DNA of 19,563 nt. It comes from Cudoniella acicularis. Taxonomy: Eukaryota > Ascomycota > Leotiomycetes > Helotiales > Helotiaceae. Position 1 is the stretch's first letter. Every line of letters starts with the position of its first letter. The stretch is from the NCBI GenBank assembly GCA_013054445.1, contig JAAMPI010001113.1:1-19563 (forward strand), in the 5' to 3' direction. Under the pieces are notes generated by a model that saw only the letters and a program-made list of their open reading frames with translations, was not told the DNA's origin and did no database searches. The position numbers and the translations under genes were made by a program. Shown in pieces: positions 1-10,000 of this stretch.

Positions 1-419
1 AAAGCTTTCCCGACCGAGAGGGAGTGTATTCCCCATTTCATAAATGCATGCAGATATCCTGGACGCATCGCCACATATATCCCAATTTCCCTAGAGGGCC
101 CTGCGTCCGGGCCAAATCCAAAACAGCAAGCGACGGGTATCTGAGCAAAGTACAAGGTTTAAAATATAAGAGGGTATCTATAAAAAGCAGGACGAAATAA
201 CTCAAAAACGAGCCAACGTAAAGCACGCTATGAACAACGCTATTGCCTGCTGAAAACATAATGAAATAAAGACCGTTAATTTGATTGAAAACGAAGAATA
301 GAAAATATGGTCGGTACGTCAAGTACTAACGAGTCGTGGTGTTTGGATGAGGAGTGCCGAGACGAGTATCGTGTTTTGTGGTTGAGAGAACGGAATTCGT
401 CAAGCGGATAAATTGTGCC
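1..419. other. 3' flank of the ankyrin-like gene, no gene seen
   Basis: This stretch lies downstream of the stop codon of the minus-strand gene and should hold its 3' untranslated region. A 94-codon open frame on the minus strand (38-322) is hydrophobic and matches no family I know, so I treat it as chance. I saw no RNA gene and no clear repeat here. Confidence 0.5.
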
Positions 420-2573
420 TTAGCCCCAATAAATCTGCCATCTAGTCGTGATACTGGGTGTCATTTCCGCGCCGGCTTTCAATAACAGGGTTTTGACTTT
501 ATTCAATCGATGGCTTTTCTCCATCAGCCGGTGTCGGACTCTGTGATCTGCAGTGACTTGGCTGACGCGAATTTTGGCCATGACCTCTTCACATCTTGCG
601 GTAACGGCGGCAAGGACACTCTTCTCCCCTCCCTTCTGTCCTTTGACGCAAAAGTTGACCATTGCCCGCCTCCTTGGGGGTTGTTCCAGTTCGAGGATGT
701 ACTGGAGAATTTCATCGAAGCCTCGAATGGCCACATTATATACTAAGCTGTTACCTTCGCGATCGAGGACATGGAGGGCTTCCAAAAGAGTTGGATCGTT
801 ACGGGGAATCAGGATTCGAATAAGCTCTGCAGTCTGCGATGGTGATTCGGGGCTTTGCTGGGGGTCGTTGTTGCAACGCTCTTGTGTAATCAGAGCGTGT
901 GCAGCCGTCATTCCGGTATCATCCGGTCCGTTTCGATCTCTTCCAAATTTGCAGGCGCAGACCATTTGATCCAGGTACGAATTTGAATGAGAGTTAGTTT
1001 GGCCGCAAATACGACACTCGAAGAATCCCATAATATACGACGTTCCTCTTGCACCTCTGGCGATATCATGAAAACCATAAGGAGTTCTGCTACTCCCCTG
1101 GCTCTGGTCTTCTTGTGATTGAAATAGCTTGACCTCGGTAATCCCAGCTTGTATTCGCTGATAATCGCCTGATGATTTCGACTTTATCTTTAATGCGGCC
1201 TTGCTCATCATCGTGACCGCTGTTCGTCCTGAAGTATCGAAAGAGCGCAATTGGTGATGAGCATATGGGAAGACTTTCAGTATCTTCATATAAAGGTCTC
1301 GGTCCATGGGATATTGCAGAAGGGTATGCATTGGGGTTCGGCCTTTGATATCGCGTTGGGTGAGTAGAAGCCCGGGTGGATGTTCGCGGCCCCTGAACCA
1401 TTCTAAGAAATTGATCAAAGAATCGCCCAGATCTTGTGGATTAAGCACATGTAATGGATTTTGTCCAAAGACATTCTGGCTGGTGACTCCGTCCCATTGA
1501 AACAGGGCCTCAAAGTATTCCATACCAACTCCGGCTGTCATTAGAAAGTGTAGAGAGTAATTACCCGCAAAATCAGCCTTGCACAACTCCCTTAGACTCA
1601 TCATGGCAGTCCCGAATGTATTGATATCAATGCTTCGTGCTTGGAGCATGAGGGCGTGCCATTGGGAGAAGCCGCAAATCGGACAAGGGGGAAAGGCAGC
1701 ATTCCACCGTAGATTGCTGTGATCTTTCCCACATGGAATCACACGCAAATCATCGTTCCAACAACCCGCTCGAGCATCATGCTTTGCTGGTTTGAAGGAC
1801 CGCCGTGAAGAAGATGTTGATATTGATGATCGTGGGGGCATTTGACTATTAGAGCTTACAGATGAATTGCTTGTCGAGATCGAAAACCGGGGATTGGAAA
1901 AGGTCTCATCGAAATAGGTATAAGTAGATTGTGCACTTCCAGTTGACCAGGTGGCCACCGATGAAATAGACATTCGATCAGACATTTGATCTTGTTGTGA
2001 GAGGTTTCGAATATCATTATGTTGAGGTCGCGCTGGGAAAAGGAAGTCCGAGGGGACTGCATAAGGCTGTGATGACGATACTGAGACCTGCGATGGCGAC
2101 GGCGACGGCTGAGGGCTTGGATGTGGTTGAAGTGGTCGAATAGGTAATCGCGAAGACGTTGAAGTCATCGATGTCGCGGACTGGAGGTTGCTGGAATCTG
2201 AGACCAAGGTAAATAGTTCCCGAACAACTTGTTCCCTTTCGCACCGATCAACAGGAAGATGCCAGTCCTTGTAGCGATTTGCATATGTTTTGTAACTAAT
2301 ATAGACATAAGACATTTACGGGTTTCGAGTGTTCGCGAACGGCACTTACCAATAATCAAGTTTCGTCTTCATGTGATCTCTGACCTGGGGAAAGCTTATC
2401 ATAGTCATATAGAGCCGAACAAGCTCTGGTTGGTGTACTAGCTCCCAGTTCTTGTTCGCTCTCGAATTATCTGGATCGCGATGGAGCAGTATCTTGTGGC
2501 ATTGGCTATCGGACAGTGCAAAGCACTGGTCCTTGGTTGGGAGTGGTGGGCATGAGGGGCTGGATGAAGCCAT
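420..2573 (-). CDS. Ankyrin-like fungal protein of unknown function, two exons, 699 aa
   Basis: Exon 1 is 2573-2350 and exon 2 is 2295-420. The 54-nt intron (2349-2296) has a GTAAGT donor and an ATTAG acceptor and splits a Cys codon (TG|T, residue 75), joining two frames with no stop. I chose the ATG at 2573 because it has AAA before it and opens a plausible serine/proline start (MASSSPSCPP); the open frame upstream reads like untranslated sequence. Residues about 110-245 are rich in Ser, Pro and Gln and probably disordered. Next come C253, C263, H267, a CPIC pair (C279/C282) and H288, which look metal-binding. From about residue 350 there are ankyrin-like phrases: GQNPLHVL, GRTPMHTLL, GMTAAHALI and REGNSLVYNVAI. 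A second cysteine group (CRIC 502-505, CAC 521-523) sits between them, and the end has KTLLLKAGAEMTPS. The repeats are degenerate, so the fold is inferred. The role is unknown; a scaffold protein is possible but not shown. Confidence 0.85.
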
Positions 2574-2665
2574 TTTGAACCGGCGAAGAATATACGGGGG
2601 TTCCGAGCTGGCGGGCAACGGCTGATTGTTCCATTCGCCGAAAAGAAGGGAAAGGACCGCCCGCG

Positions 2666-2684
2666 ACGCAACGCAACGCAACGC
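2666..2684. repeat. ACGCA pentamer tandem repeat
   Basis: Three full ACGCA units and a partial fourth lie about 90 bp upstream of the chosen start codon of the ankyrin-like gene, probably in its 5' leader. It is a short microsatellite. Confidence 0.85.
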
Positions 2685-3806
2685 TCGAAAACGAAGGCAA
2701 AAACTAACAGATCATTCGAGAGGTGCTTTTGAAGGAGATCTTTGCTCTTTTGGTGTTTTGTTCTTGTGTTCGTGAATGCGATGCGTGTGGAGTGTGGAGA
2801 TGCTGGCTATGCTAATGCGCGCTTCTCGCGGGGGACTCGGGAGGCCTGAGGTCGCGAGCCGGGCCACGGATTCAGCGGGCGAGCTGACCTTGTAGGCGGG
2901 AGCAATGGGGCGACGGGAGCTGAAGAAATCGCGTCTCGGGGTAGGGAAGAGACCTGTTCTTCGGGGCGCTGAAGAGAAAGTTGAAGATACGGTCCGGAAT
3001 GGTTTGCTGTGTTGGTTGGACTTGGAGAAGAGAAAAGAGGACGGGCTGCGACGGGGTGTGGAGGTGAAGGGGTTGTGGAGGAGTAATGAAGAAATTTCGA
3101 ATCAATGTTTAGCATCCCGGTCGCTGCCTCTGACCCCTGATCACACCTTGGAGAGCCGGTTCCTGCATATCATTTCAGGCCTGTCCAGCTTTTGCTCTGA
3201 GAGGCCCAGGAGAAGAATGAAAACAAGGGGGGTGTGGCCTCGACATGTGGCGCCTGCAGCGCTGGTCGCTGGAAGGAAAAAGAAAGCACGTTGGTTGCAG
3301 CGTGGGAGCTTGGGAGTCTGGAAGAATGTCGAATGCTGCATCGCAATGGAGCCGCTGCACGGAGTTGAAGTGTGCAGCATAGTGCATGTCTTGTGCGTGG
3401 TCGTGGCCGTGGTGGTGGTGGTGAAGGGTGGGTGGTGGTGCGCCCAGGAGGCCAGGACGCGGTGGCGAGCCGAGTGGAGGTTGACAAAGCGGTGTTTGAT
3501 CCTTTGGGTAAGCCTGGCGGGCAGGGCTTGCAGGCTTGCAGTCTGGCAGCGCTGTCAGTGTCAGAGACTCTCGGATTCAGTCACTCAGCGGCACGCTGCT
3601 GGCCTGTGCCGTACTCGAGGACGACGCCGTCGCCATCGCCGTCCGCCAGCCTGCTGCGTGACAGTGATGGTGGTGCAGCGCGGATTACGGAATGGTAATA
3701 ATGTTGCAATCGACGGCCAGCACGCCCAGCACGCCCTGGATGAACGTGGACGTGGACCGTGGACGTGGATGCTCTCGTGGACTTGTGCCAGCCAGACCTT
3801 CAAAGC

Positions 3807-3840
3807 TCAACCGTCAACCGTCAACCGTCAACCGTCAACG
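3807..3840. repeat. TCAACCG heptamer tandem repeat
   Basis: Four exact TCAACCG units run from 3807 to 3834, followed by a partial unit. Related short repeats (CGTGGA and CCAGCACGC) lie within the preceding 100 bases, so this is a small cluster of simple repeats in non-coding DNA. Confidence 0.9.
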
Positions 3841-4233
3841 GAGGAGTACAAAATGTATGCCTCCGACGCGCCCCATCCCCCCCCACCCACCAATAACGAG
3901 TAGCCACTGACCACTGACCAGACGGCTGCTCAGGTCGCTGTGCCTCTGGCCTGGCCGCGATATCCTCAATTCATCATTCCTCCCCCCCCCCAGAAGTCAG
4001 CACCCCAGAACCTCAGGCCTGCCGTGGGCGGGCTGTCAGGCTCCGCTCAGGACATCTTCTCCTTGCCAGGCTTGCCCTCGCGATGCGACGCGAATGGCAC
4101 GCATTTCTGTTGGCGACGGCGATGCGGCGATGCGTCGATGCGGATTGCAACTTCAACTCAACCGGCGGACAAAGATGTCGACGATTCCCACCGTCGCAGA
4201 TTCCCATCTCCTCATCTGGCCCGCCCTCCCTCA

Positions 4234-4280
4234 TCTCCCCTTCTCCCCCTTCTTCCCTTCTTCCTTCTTCCCTTCTTCCC
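4234..4280. repeat. 47-nt homopyrimidine tract with a perfect 34-bp mirror repeat
   Basis: Every base of the plus strand from 4234 to 4280 is C or T. Inside it, 4247-4280 is a perfect mirror repeat with 17-nt arms centred between 4263 and 4264. Homopyrimidine mirror repeats are the classical substrate for intramolecular triplex (H-DNA). CT-rich tracts also occur in fungal promoters just upstream of transcription starts, but I find no convincing gene immediately downstream. Confidence 0.9.
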
Positions 4281-4700
4281 ATCCTCATTATGCCCTTCCT
4301 GGACCTCCGCTCGTCATGTCGGTCGTGCGAACTGCACCTCTGAGCCCATGCCAAATGCCAAATGCCTTGTAGGGCAGATTGCAGATTGCAGAGTGCAGAC
4401 CATCCCACACATGGCACTTGTGGGTTGGCCCATTAGGCGGGAAAACCTGATAGGGGGCCCGAGCTTCCACGCTTTCGGTGAGCTTCCCAGGGCTCAAGAA
4501 CACGTTGTCCTGCCTCCACTCACCATCCTCTATTCCGACTTTTGGGAATCGCAAGTCAAGCACCATACTTTACAATATATCCGTGATAAGCACGATAAAG
4601 GAGACAGGAAAACGCACCTGGATCCCATCTCATGCGTTTGATGCAGCAATAGGAGGGTTGATACTATAATTTCCTATAAATAATTGGACTTGAGAAAATG

Positions 4701-6600
4701 GCATTGTAATCCGTCTCGAGGCTCGGACTGGCACCCGGATATCCAGAGCGTGGCTATCACTAATTTCAGCAGAATCGCCGCCGTACAGAATACGACGATT
4801 TGGAAGGGTCTTTGACTGCAATCTTCAGCGCTCCAGGATCCTAGAGCAAATCACTGGTTTTTTTTTCCATCATCAGAGGCTTTCAAGCTTCAAGGCGGCA
4901 GTCATTGCAGATACGCGTCGGCCGCGAATCACCCCGCGCTGTATCGCTGGTGTAACTCCTGTGTTTAACTTTTCTTCTAGAAGACTTCTACCGTTTGTTC
5001 CAAGATCTCAACGTGGCTGAGATCTCAGCAAATAAGCCTGATTCAACCTCCAAGTACTTCTACCTGTGACACTTGATTTGGTGATTCGGACATTCGGTGA
5101 TTCGTTTGTGAGCCTCACGCCTCTACGCCACCTTTACTTACGGCCAACAACGTCTCCTTTGCAAGGGCGTGACGGCAGAGGATCTTCGGTAGTTACTTAT
5201 CCGCAAGTTGAGGCTAGAGGCACAGTTCTAGGTGTCAGCCTGTCACTTACAGGTCAATACCGTATGTACTTCGTAAGATGAAAATGATAACAGAATATGC
5301 CGGCACCGTATTAGGGTACCGCTTTTGTTGATGCCGCTGTCTCGTCAGGAACCAATAGCCCACGTTTTCTGGAACATGCATGGCCATTCGCCTCTTCAAC
5401 TGCCTGCGTCATCACAGGGAGCCGACTTCCGTTTTCCAGGCAGCTCCTTTCTTCGAATAGCCGTACAAATTAATTGTGGCTCGTGGTTCCCGTCATGAGG
5501 GCGCAAATCGAATGAAGATCAGCAAAGAGTATAACTTCACACAGCAGCGACTGGCCACTGGCCTCCCGGAAAGTCGGGGTAGGTTCAGTCCAGCACTATA
5601 TCAGATGATGATTGACATGCTGCACTCTTGATGTCGCAACCGTCGAGATTAGACAACTTTAAAAATAGGGATGTGTGCTGGGATTGTTTATGCTTGATAA
5701 CTCACCAGATGACTCGGCCAATCTTGGACCAATCTTCATGGGTACTTGCCCATAAGCCGACCCAAGGCCATGAGTTGGCCCTTGTAAGTTGCAAAGCTCC
5801 CGCACTGCAGTTGCTAAAAAGACTGAAACAACGCAGGAAGGCGGTGCAGCCCCTGAAGAGACGCAAGACGTGCTGCCATCGGTGACGCTGTCGGGCGTTC
5901 TTTTAAGACCTTGACTTGGAACACCTGCTCCGTATGGCTGCCGTCTGAGTCGCCTCTTTCAACCTCTTACGGCGCGGAAAAAGGTTGAGCAGTGCCGCGA
6001 AGCTACGGAGCATGGAGTGGAGAAAACATTCGAGAAGCCCTCCAGGTCAGCCGTTCATCGTAAGCGGTCACACTGAGGCATCCAAGGGTCCAATGTCGTA
6101 AGCTTCCGGGAGGGGGAAAAAAATCCTAGATGGTAAATATATTAAAGTAATCATCAAAGCGCTGTGATATCATCTGGTCTCCCGGCCCTAAGTTGCGACT
6201 ATTGACTCCTGTTTGCGTCGTCTCGTTGCCGACATTGCCGCCAGAGTCAGAATGACGGTGACGAGATGCTGCGATAGGGACAGCTGAAAGAGGTCTCGGA
6301 GGAGTTTCTCTCAAAATGTGCAACGGCCCCTGTTGCGGGCGAGGAGGAACGAGGGTAGTAAGCGAGGGCAAGCCGGGGGTGGAGGAGAAGATCAAGGGGC
6401 GGAGGCACTAGGAAGGCTGGGAACAACGTGTGCACGGACCAGTTCGCTGCATCCCCGCATGGGTTGAGGGCTACGCCCTTTATCCGCATTAGCTGGCGCT
6501 AGTGCTTTGTACTAGTGCGAGTTTTCGGGTTATGCAAAAGTTATGCAAGCGAATTCCCGTTGCCGCTTCAACAACGATTTGAATTGGGACGCGTTAGACT
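4701..6600. other. Intergenic region without a recognisable gene
   Basis: Only short open frames occur here (71 codons at 5066-5281 plus, 85 at 5628-5885 plus, 89 at 6126-6395 minus), and none resembles a known family. Several begin at non-ATG codons. The minus-strand frame at 6126-6395 has fairly protein-like composition but no ATG near its start and no supported upstream exon. Short direct repeats occur near 6499-6518 (CTAGTGC twice) and 6530-6548 (TTATGCAA twice). I found no tRNA-like structure. Confidence 0.5.
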
Positions 6601-7081
6601 GCTTTTCCTCCCCGCGTTACACGTGATGGCCACATTCACACACTTTGCAACCTTGTTCTCATTGAGATAGTTTGCTCGACTTGGCAAAGAGAAGTGACGA
6701 AACCTTCTCTACAGATTAAGCACCACACCAGTTTGGTGTCAGCTGGGCAAAGCACTGTCTGCACTTGAGATTGGGAAACAGTCGTGTGAGGACCTCTTGT
6801 CATTCTCCCCCACTCGAAACCTGGCTAATCTCGACCTAGCTCCTCTCTCTGCCCATAGCTTTGAGGAGGCCGCAGTTGAATCTTTATGCGCCTCCACTTT
6901 CCGAACAGAGCCTCAACTCCAATTCCACACACGTGATTGCGGCTCTTCCATACTTCTCGACAACTACACGGGAACAAGATTTTCCAGTCGATCTTCGTGA
7001 ACCTTAGGATCGATCGAAAAGAGCCTCGAGAATTAGTTCAGAGCCCCGCTATACCGTCCACAGTAGGCTTTGGTCGCCATC
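6600..7081 (+). promoter_or_regulatory. Probable promoter and 5' leader of the H3K27 methyltransferase gene
   Basis: This is the sequence directly upstream of the methyltransferase start codon. It carries two copies of CACGTGAT (6620-6627 and 6930-6937), which read on the minus strand as ATCACGTG and fit the RTCACRTG site of Cbf1-type bHLH factors. The part near the start codon is rich in C and T. No strong TATA box is seen and the transcription start is not known. Confidence 0.4.
6886..6936 (+). other. Possible upstream ORF of 16 codons before the methyltransferase
   Basis: An ATG at 6886 opens a 16-codon frame ending in TGA at 6934-6936, about 145 nt before the main start codon. I saw no other ATG between about 6890 and 7082. 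It counts as an upstream ORF only if transcription starts before 6886, which the sequence does not show. Confidence 0.3.
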
Positions 7082-10000
7082 ATGCCTCCTATTATAGACT
7101 TGATCACAGACGATGAAGATGAACCTGTTCCCGCTCGATCAACACGCCGCAATGCCTCATCTATTTTCATGGACCTCACCCTGGATGACGAATCTCCCTC
7201 ACCGGAACAGCACAGAAACACTAGAAGCAAAACTACAGCTGTTGCCTCGAAAGCGAGCACTCCGAATCAAAATGGTGGAGTCTCAAAGCCTGCAACTCCC
7301 CGGTCAAACAACTCTACATCTACCCCAATGATGGACCGGCCAAGAGTATCTACTCCAAATCGACAATCGGCGCAGCAATCTCGTGAAGTGGGAAGCCTGG
7401 CAGACTCCCCTCAAGCCATGGGCTCGTCCAGACCAGTAAGGAATGTGCAGATCAAGGCATCGCCGCAATCCTCAAAGCTCGGGAATCCAACACCCCAGAC
7501 CACATATCCTTCTCAAAATTCAAATATGGAAAGTCCTTCCATCGCATCTCGTCAATCAATTTCTAAGCCGCCGCTCGATGCAACATCCATTCCACAAGAA
7601 GAAACTGAAGAACAATCGCCAGCGAAGAGCACAGCCCCTCAGGTTTTCAAACACCTGTCTCCTCTACAAGCCAACACCCAGCCATTGATCAAGGAATTGC
7701 CTCAATCCCTTCAACATGCCAAAGAAACCCCAATTTCACAATTGCCTGACGTAGAACAGGATAATGTTCCGAGCTTTAATTCTGAAGATGAGGATATCGA
7801 GCGTTTGATGAAAGAAGATGATAACTTGCCAATCCCGCAAACACGTATGGCACGAGCAGCTTTAAGCCGTAATAGTTCTCAGCGCTCTGTCAGCCAAAGC
7901 GTTAGCACAGACTCACCCTTACTAAAACGTCGACAAGAGAATCAACTCAAAGCCGGTCAAGCTAGCTCAAACACCAAGAAACGAGATCAGTCACCTCGAG
8001 AAGTTATGGCGCGCCGCAGCTTGTCGAATGATCAGTTACCACATAACTTACAACTCAGCGTAGAACAGCTCGAGGAATCGTTGCGTGAATTTGACAAGAC
8101 TATGAAGGATGATCATTCTGCGACAGTAAGATATCTTCTTCATGACGCCAAGAAAGCCAGCGGGAAGTCCGAATCCTCATTTATTGATAAAGTCTCACCA
8201 TTCCGGGCGATGAAAAGCGTCCAATATCAATCAGGAGAGAAGATTCCAAGTGGTTCCAAAGTAGAGAAATTGGACTCATTTGTAAGGAGGCCGGGCTATC
8301 CTAGTGAAATCATGCTAATAAATCTAGATTCTGAAAGGAAAGAGCTCTAACAACAATAGCAAAATTAACAGGAATAAGTGCACTTTAGTCGCAAAGTCTT
8401 TTGAAGGAAATGTACCACGAGTTCCCAAGTACAGCGCGCTTACGATTGTGAAGCGAAACGTCCTCTCTGCAGATGATGAGAAGCTTCGATTTATTCCGTA
8501 CCTTGGAGATGCCGAAAACCAGCAGGAGGCTAATCGAAGACGATTAGAGCGCGAACTAGAAATGGCTTACAGCGAGGGTCATCACGTTTCAACCAGAGAT
8601 GCCGAGAGACTATCACAGTTACGAGCTCACCTCGATTGGTGGCTTCAGAATCTGAATATTGGCTGGACAGCGGAAACTCTCGAGTGCTTCGTTTTGAGCA
8701 AGGATGATCAGTGCGATCATCTCCGAATTAAGAAACCTGATAGGCAAAAGCTGTTTAAATCGATCAGAAAGTCGTTTGATAAGGAGGCCCTCCAAATAGC
8801 CGAGAGATTCTCTGTCGCATTTAAGACTGTTTTTGGGTTAAGCCTAGGCACTGTTGTATTGCCAACAGACCGTCTAAAGGAGCTTATTGAAAGTCAAAAG
8901 AAGTCAAGAAAGAGCCTTGAGCAACCAGTCAAATCACTTACTGACGATTTGGGGACTTTTGCTACACTAACCTGTTTGATTTGCTCAGCAATTGATTGTC
9001 AAACTCATGGCGAGTACACCTGGGAGACGCTCAAGGAAGGTATGGGCTCTGACGACGAGGGTAAGGCTGGGAAAGAACAGACCAAACAGGATGGAAAGGA
9101 ACAAATAATACTACCTCGGCGAATTGCTATACAAACCGATGAGCTGCTACGAAATTACGACGAGCGACGTGCACAACACGAGCCGGAAACAGACGTTGAA
9201 GGCATTAATCTGCGCCGTCGGCACGCTTGCTCTAAGGAGTGTTACCTAATATCTGACCTGGAGAATGACGATTATGAGTTTGAGGAGCAACAGATGAATG
9301 ATCTACGGCAGATGCTCATTGGTTTTACTGAATACGAACGCCGCGCCTGTGATCTTTCATTGGCTTTAGATTTGCCTTGTTGGCAAGTCTACCGGGAGAT
9401 TCAAACCTACGAACGTACGCGCGAACGTCCAACCGTTACCCAATCTTCACTCAAACCCGCGAAACGCCCAGATTGGTATGACAATAGACGTAAAGTTCTC
9501 AAAGGCGAATGGGAGAGATTTACAAACGCTCATTTGCACCAGTCAAGGTTCCAAGCTAATCCTGTAAGAATTACCCTCCTTGCTAAATACCCCTTCAACC
9601 TATATCTAACGATTTTAGTGCACTCATGCAGGACCTTGCACCACTGACTGCCCTTGTGTTTCTGGCAACATCCTCTGTGAGCTTATGTGTGCCTGCTCCG
9701 ACGATTGCCCGCGGCGGTTTACAGGATGCCCATGCCTGTCGGCGGGATTATGCTGTACATCTGAGACCTGCATTTGTATTCAGATGAATCGGGAATGCGG
9801 CCCTCAATGCTCTTCGTGCGGTGCTGTCGCTCGCCTCGACCCTACTAAGAGACACGACGACGATCTTTTCACGACAGGTTGCCAGAATGTTGCACTCCAA
9901 AGAGGGGTAGCAAAGAGGCTGATTATCGGAGAAAGCCAGCTCGAAGGTACTGGGTTCGGTCTGTATATGGCAGAACCAGCTCGGAAGGGCGAGTTCCTGA

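Larger units (their letters stand above)
2574..4700. other. Intergenic region rich in simple repeats, including the 5' side of the ankyrin-like gene
   Basis: The first few hundred bases should hold the promoter and 5' leader of the minus-strand gene. Plus-strand open frames of 332 codons (2905-3903) and 233 codons (3940-4641) are present, but they have biased, low-complexity composition, overlap other open frames on both strands, and match no family I know. The stretch contains ACGCA repeats (2666-2684), GGT-rich sequence (about 3408-3438), TCAACCG heptamers (3807-3840), CGTGGA-like repeats (about 3740-3770) and a homopyrimidine tract (4234-4280). I see no supported gene. Confidence 0.6.

Noticed and set aside
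2905..3903. 332-codon open frame on the plus strand
   Set aside because: Low-complexity, Arg/Val-rich composition with several overlapping open frames on both strands, tandem DNA repeats inside, and no recognisable domain. A long open frame is expected in this GC-rich stretch.
3940..4641. 233-codon open frame on the plus strand
   Set aside because: Its middle is the translation of the CT-rich tract (Pro/Leu/Ser/Phe), the rest resembles no family, and no splice pattern or start context supports it.
6126..6395. Possible terminal exon on the minus strand with protein-like composition
   Set aside because: The frame opens at a non-ATG codon, I found no acceptor and upstream exon that make a protein, and it would run into the promoter of the methyltransferase.
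8282..8371. Alternative acceptors at 8359 or 8371 for the first methyltransferase intron
   Set aside because: Neither restores the frame with the GTAAGG donor at 8282. The acceptor at 8327, after a GCTAATA branch-like site, keeps phase 0.
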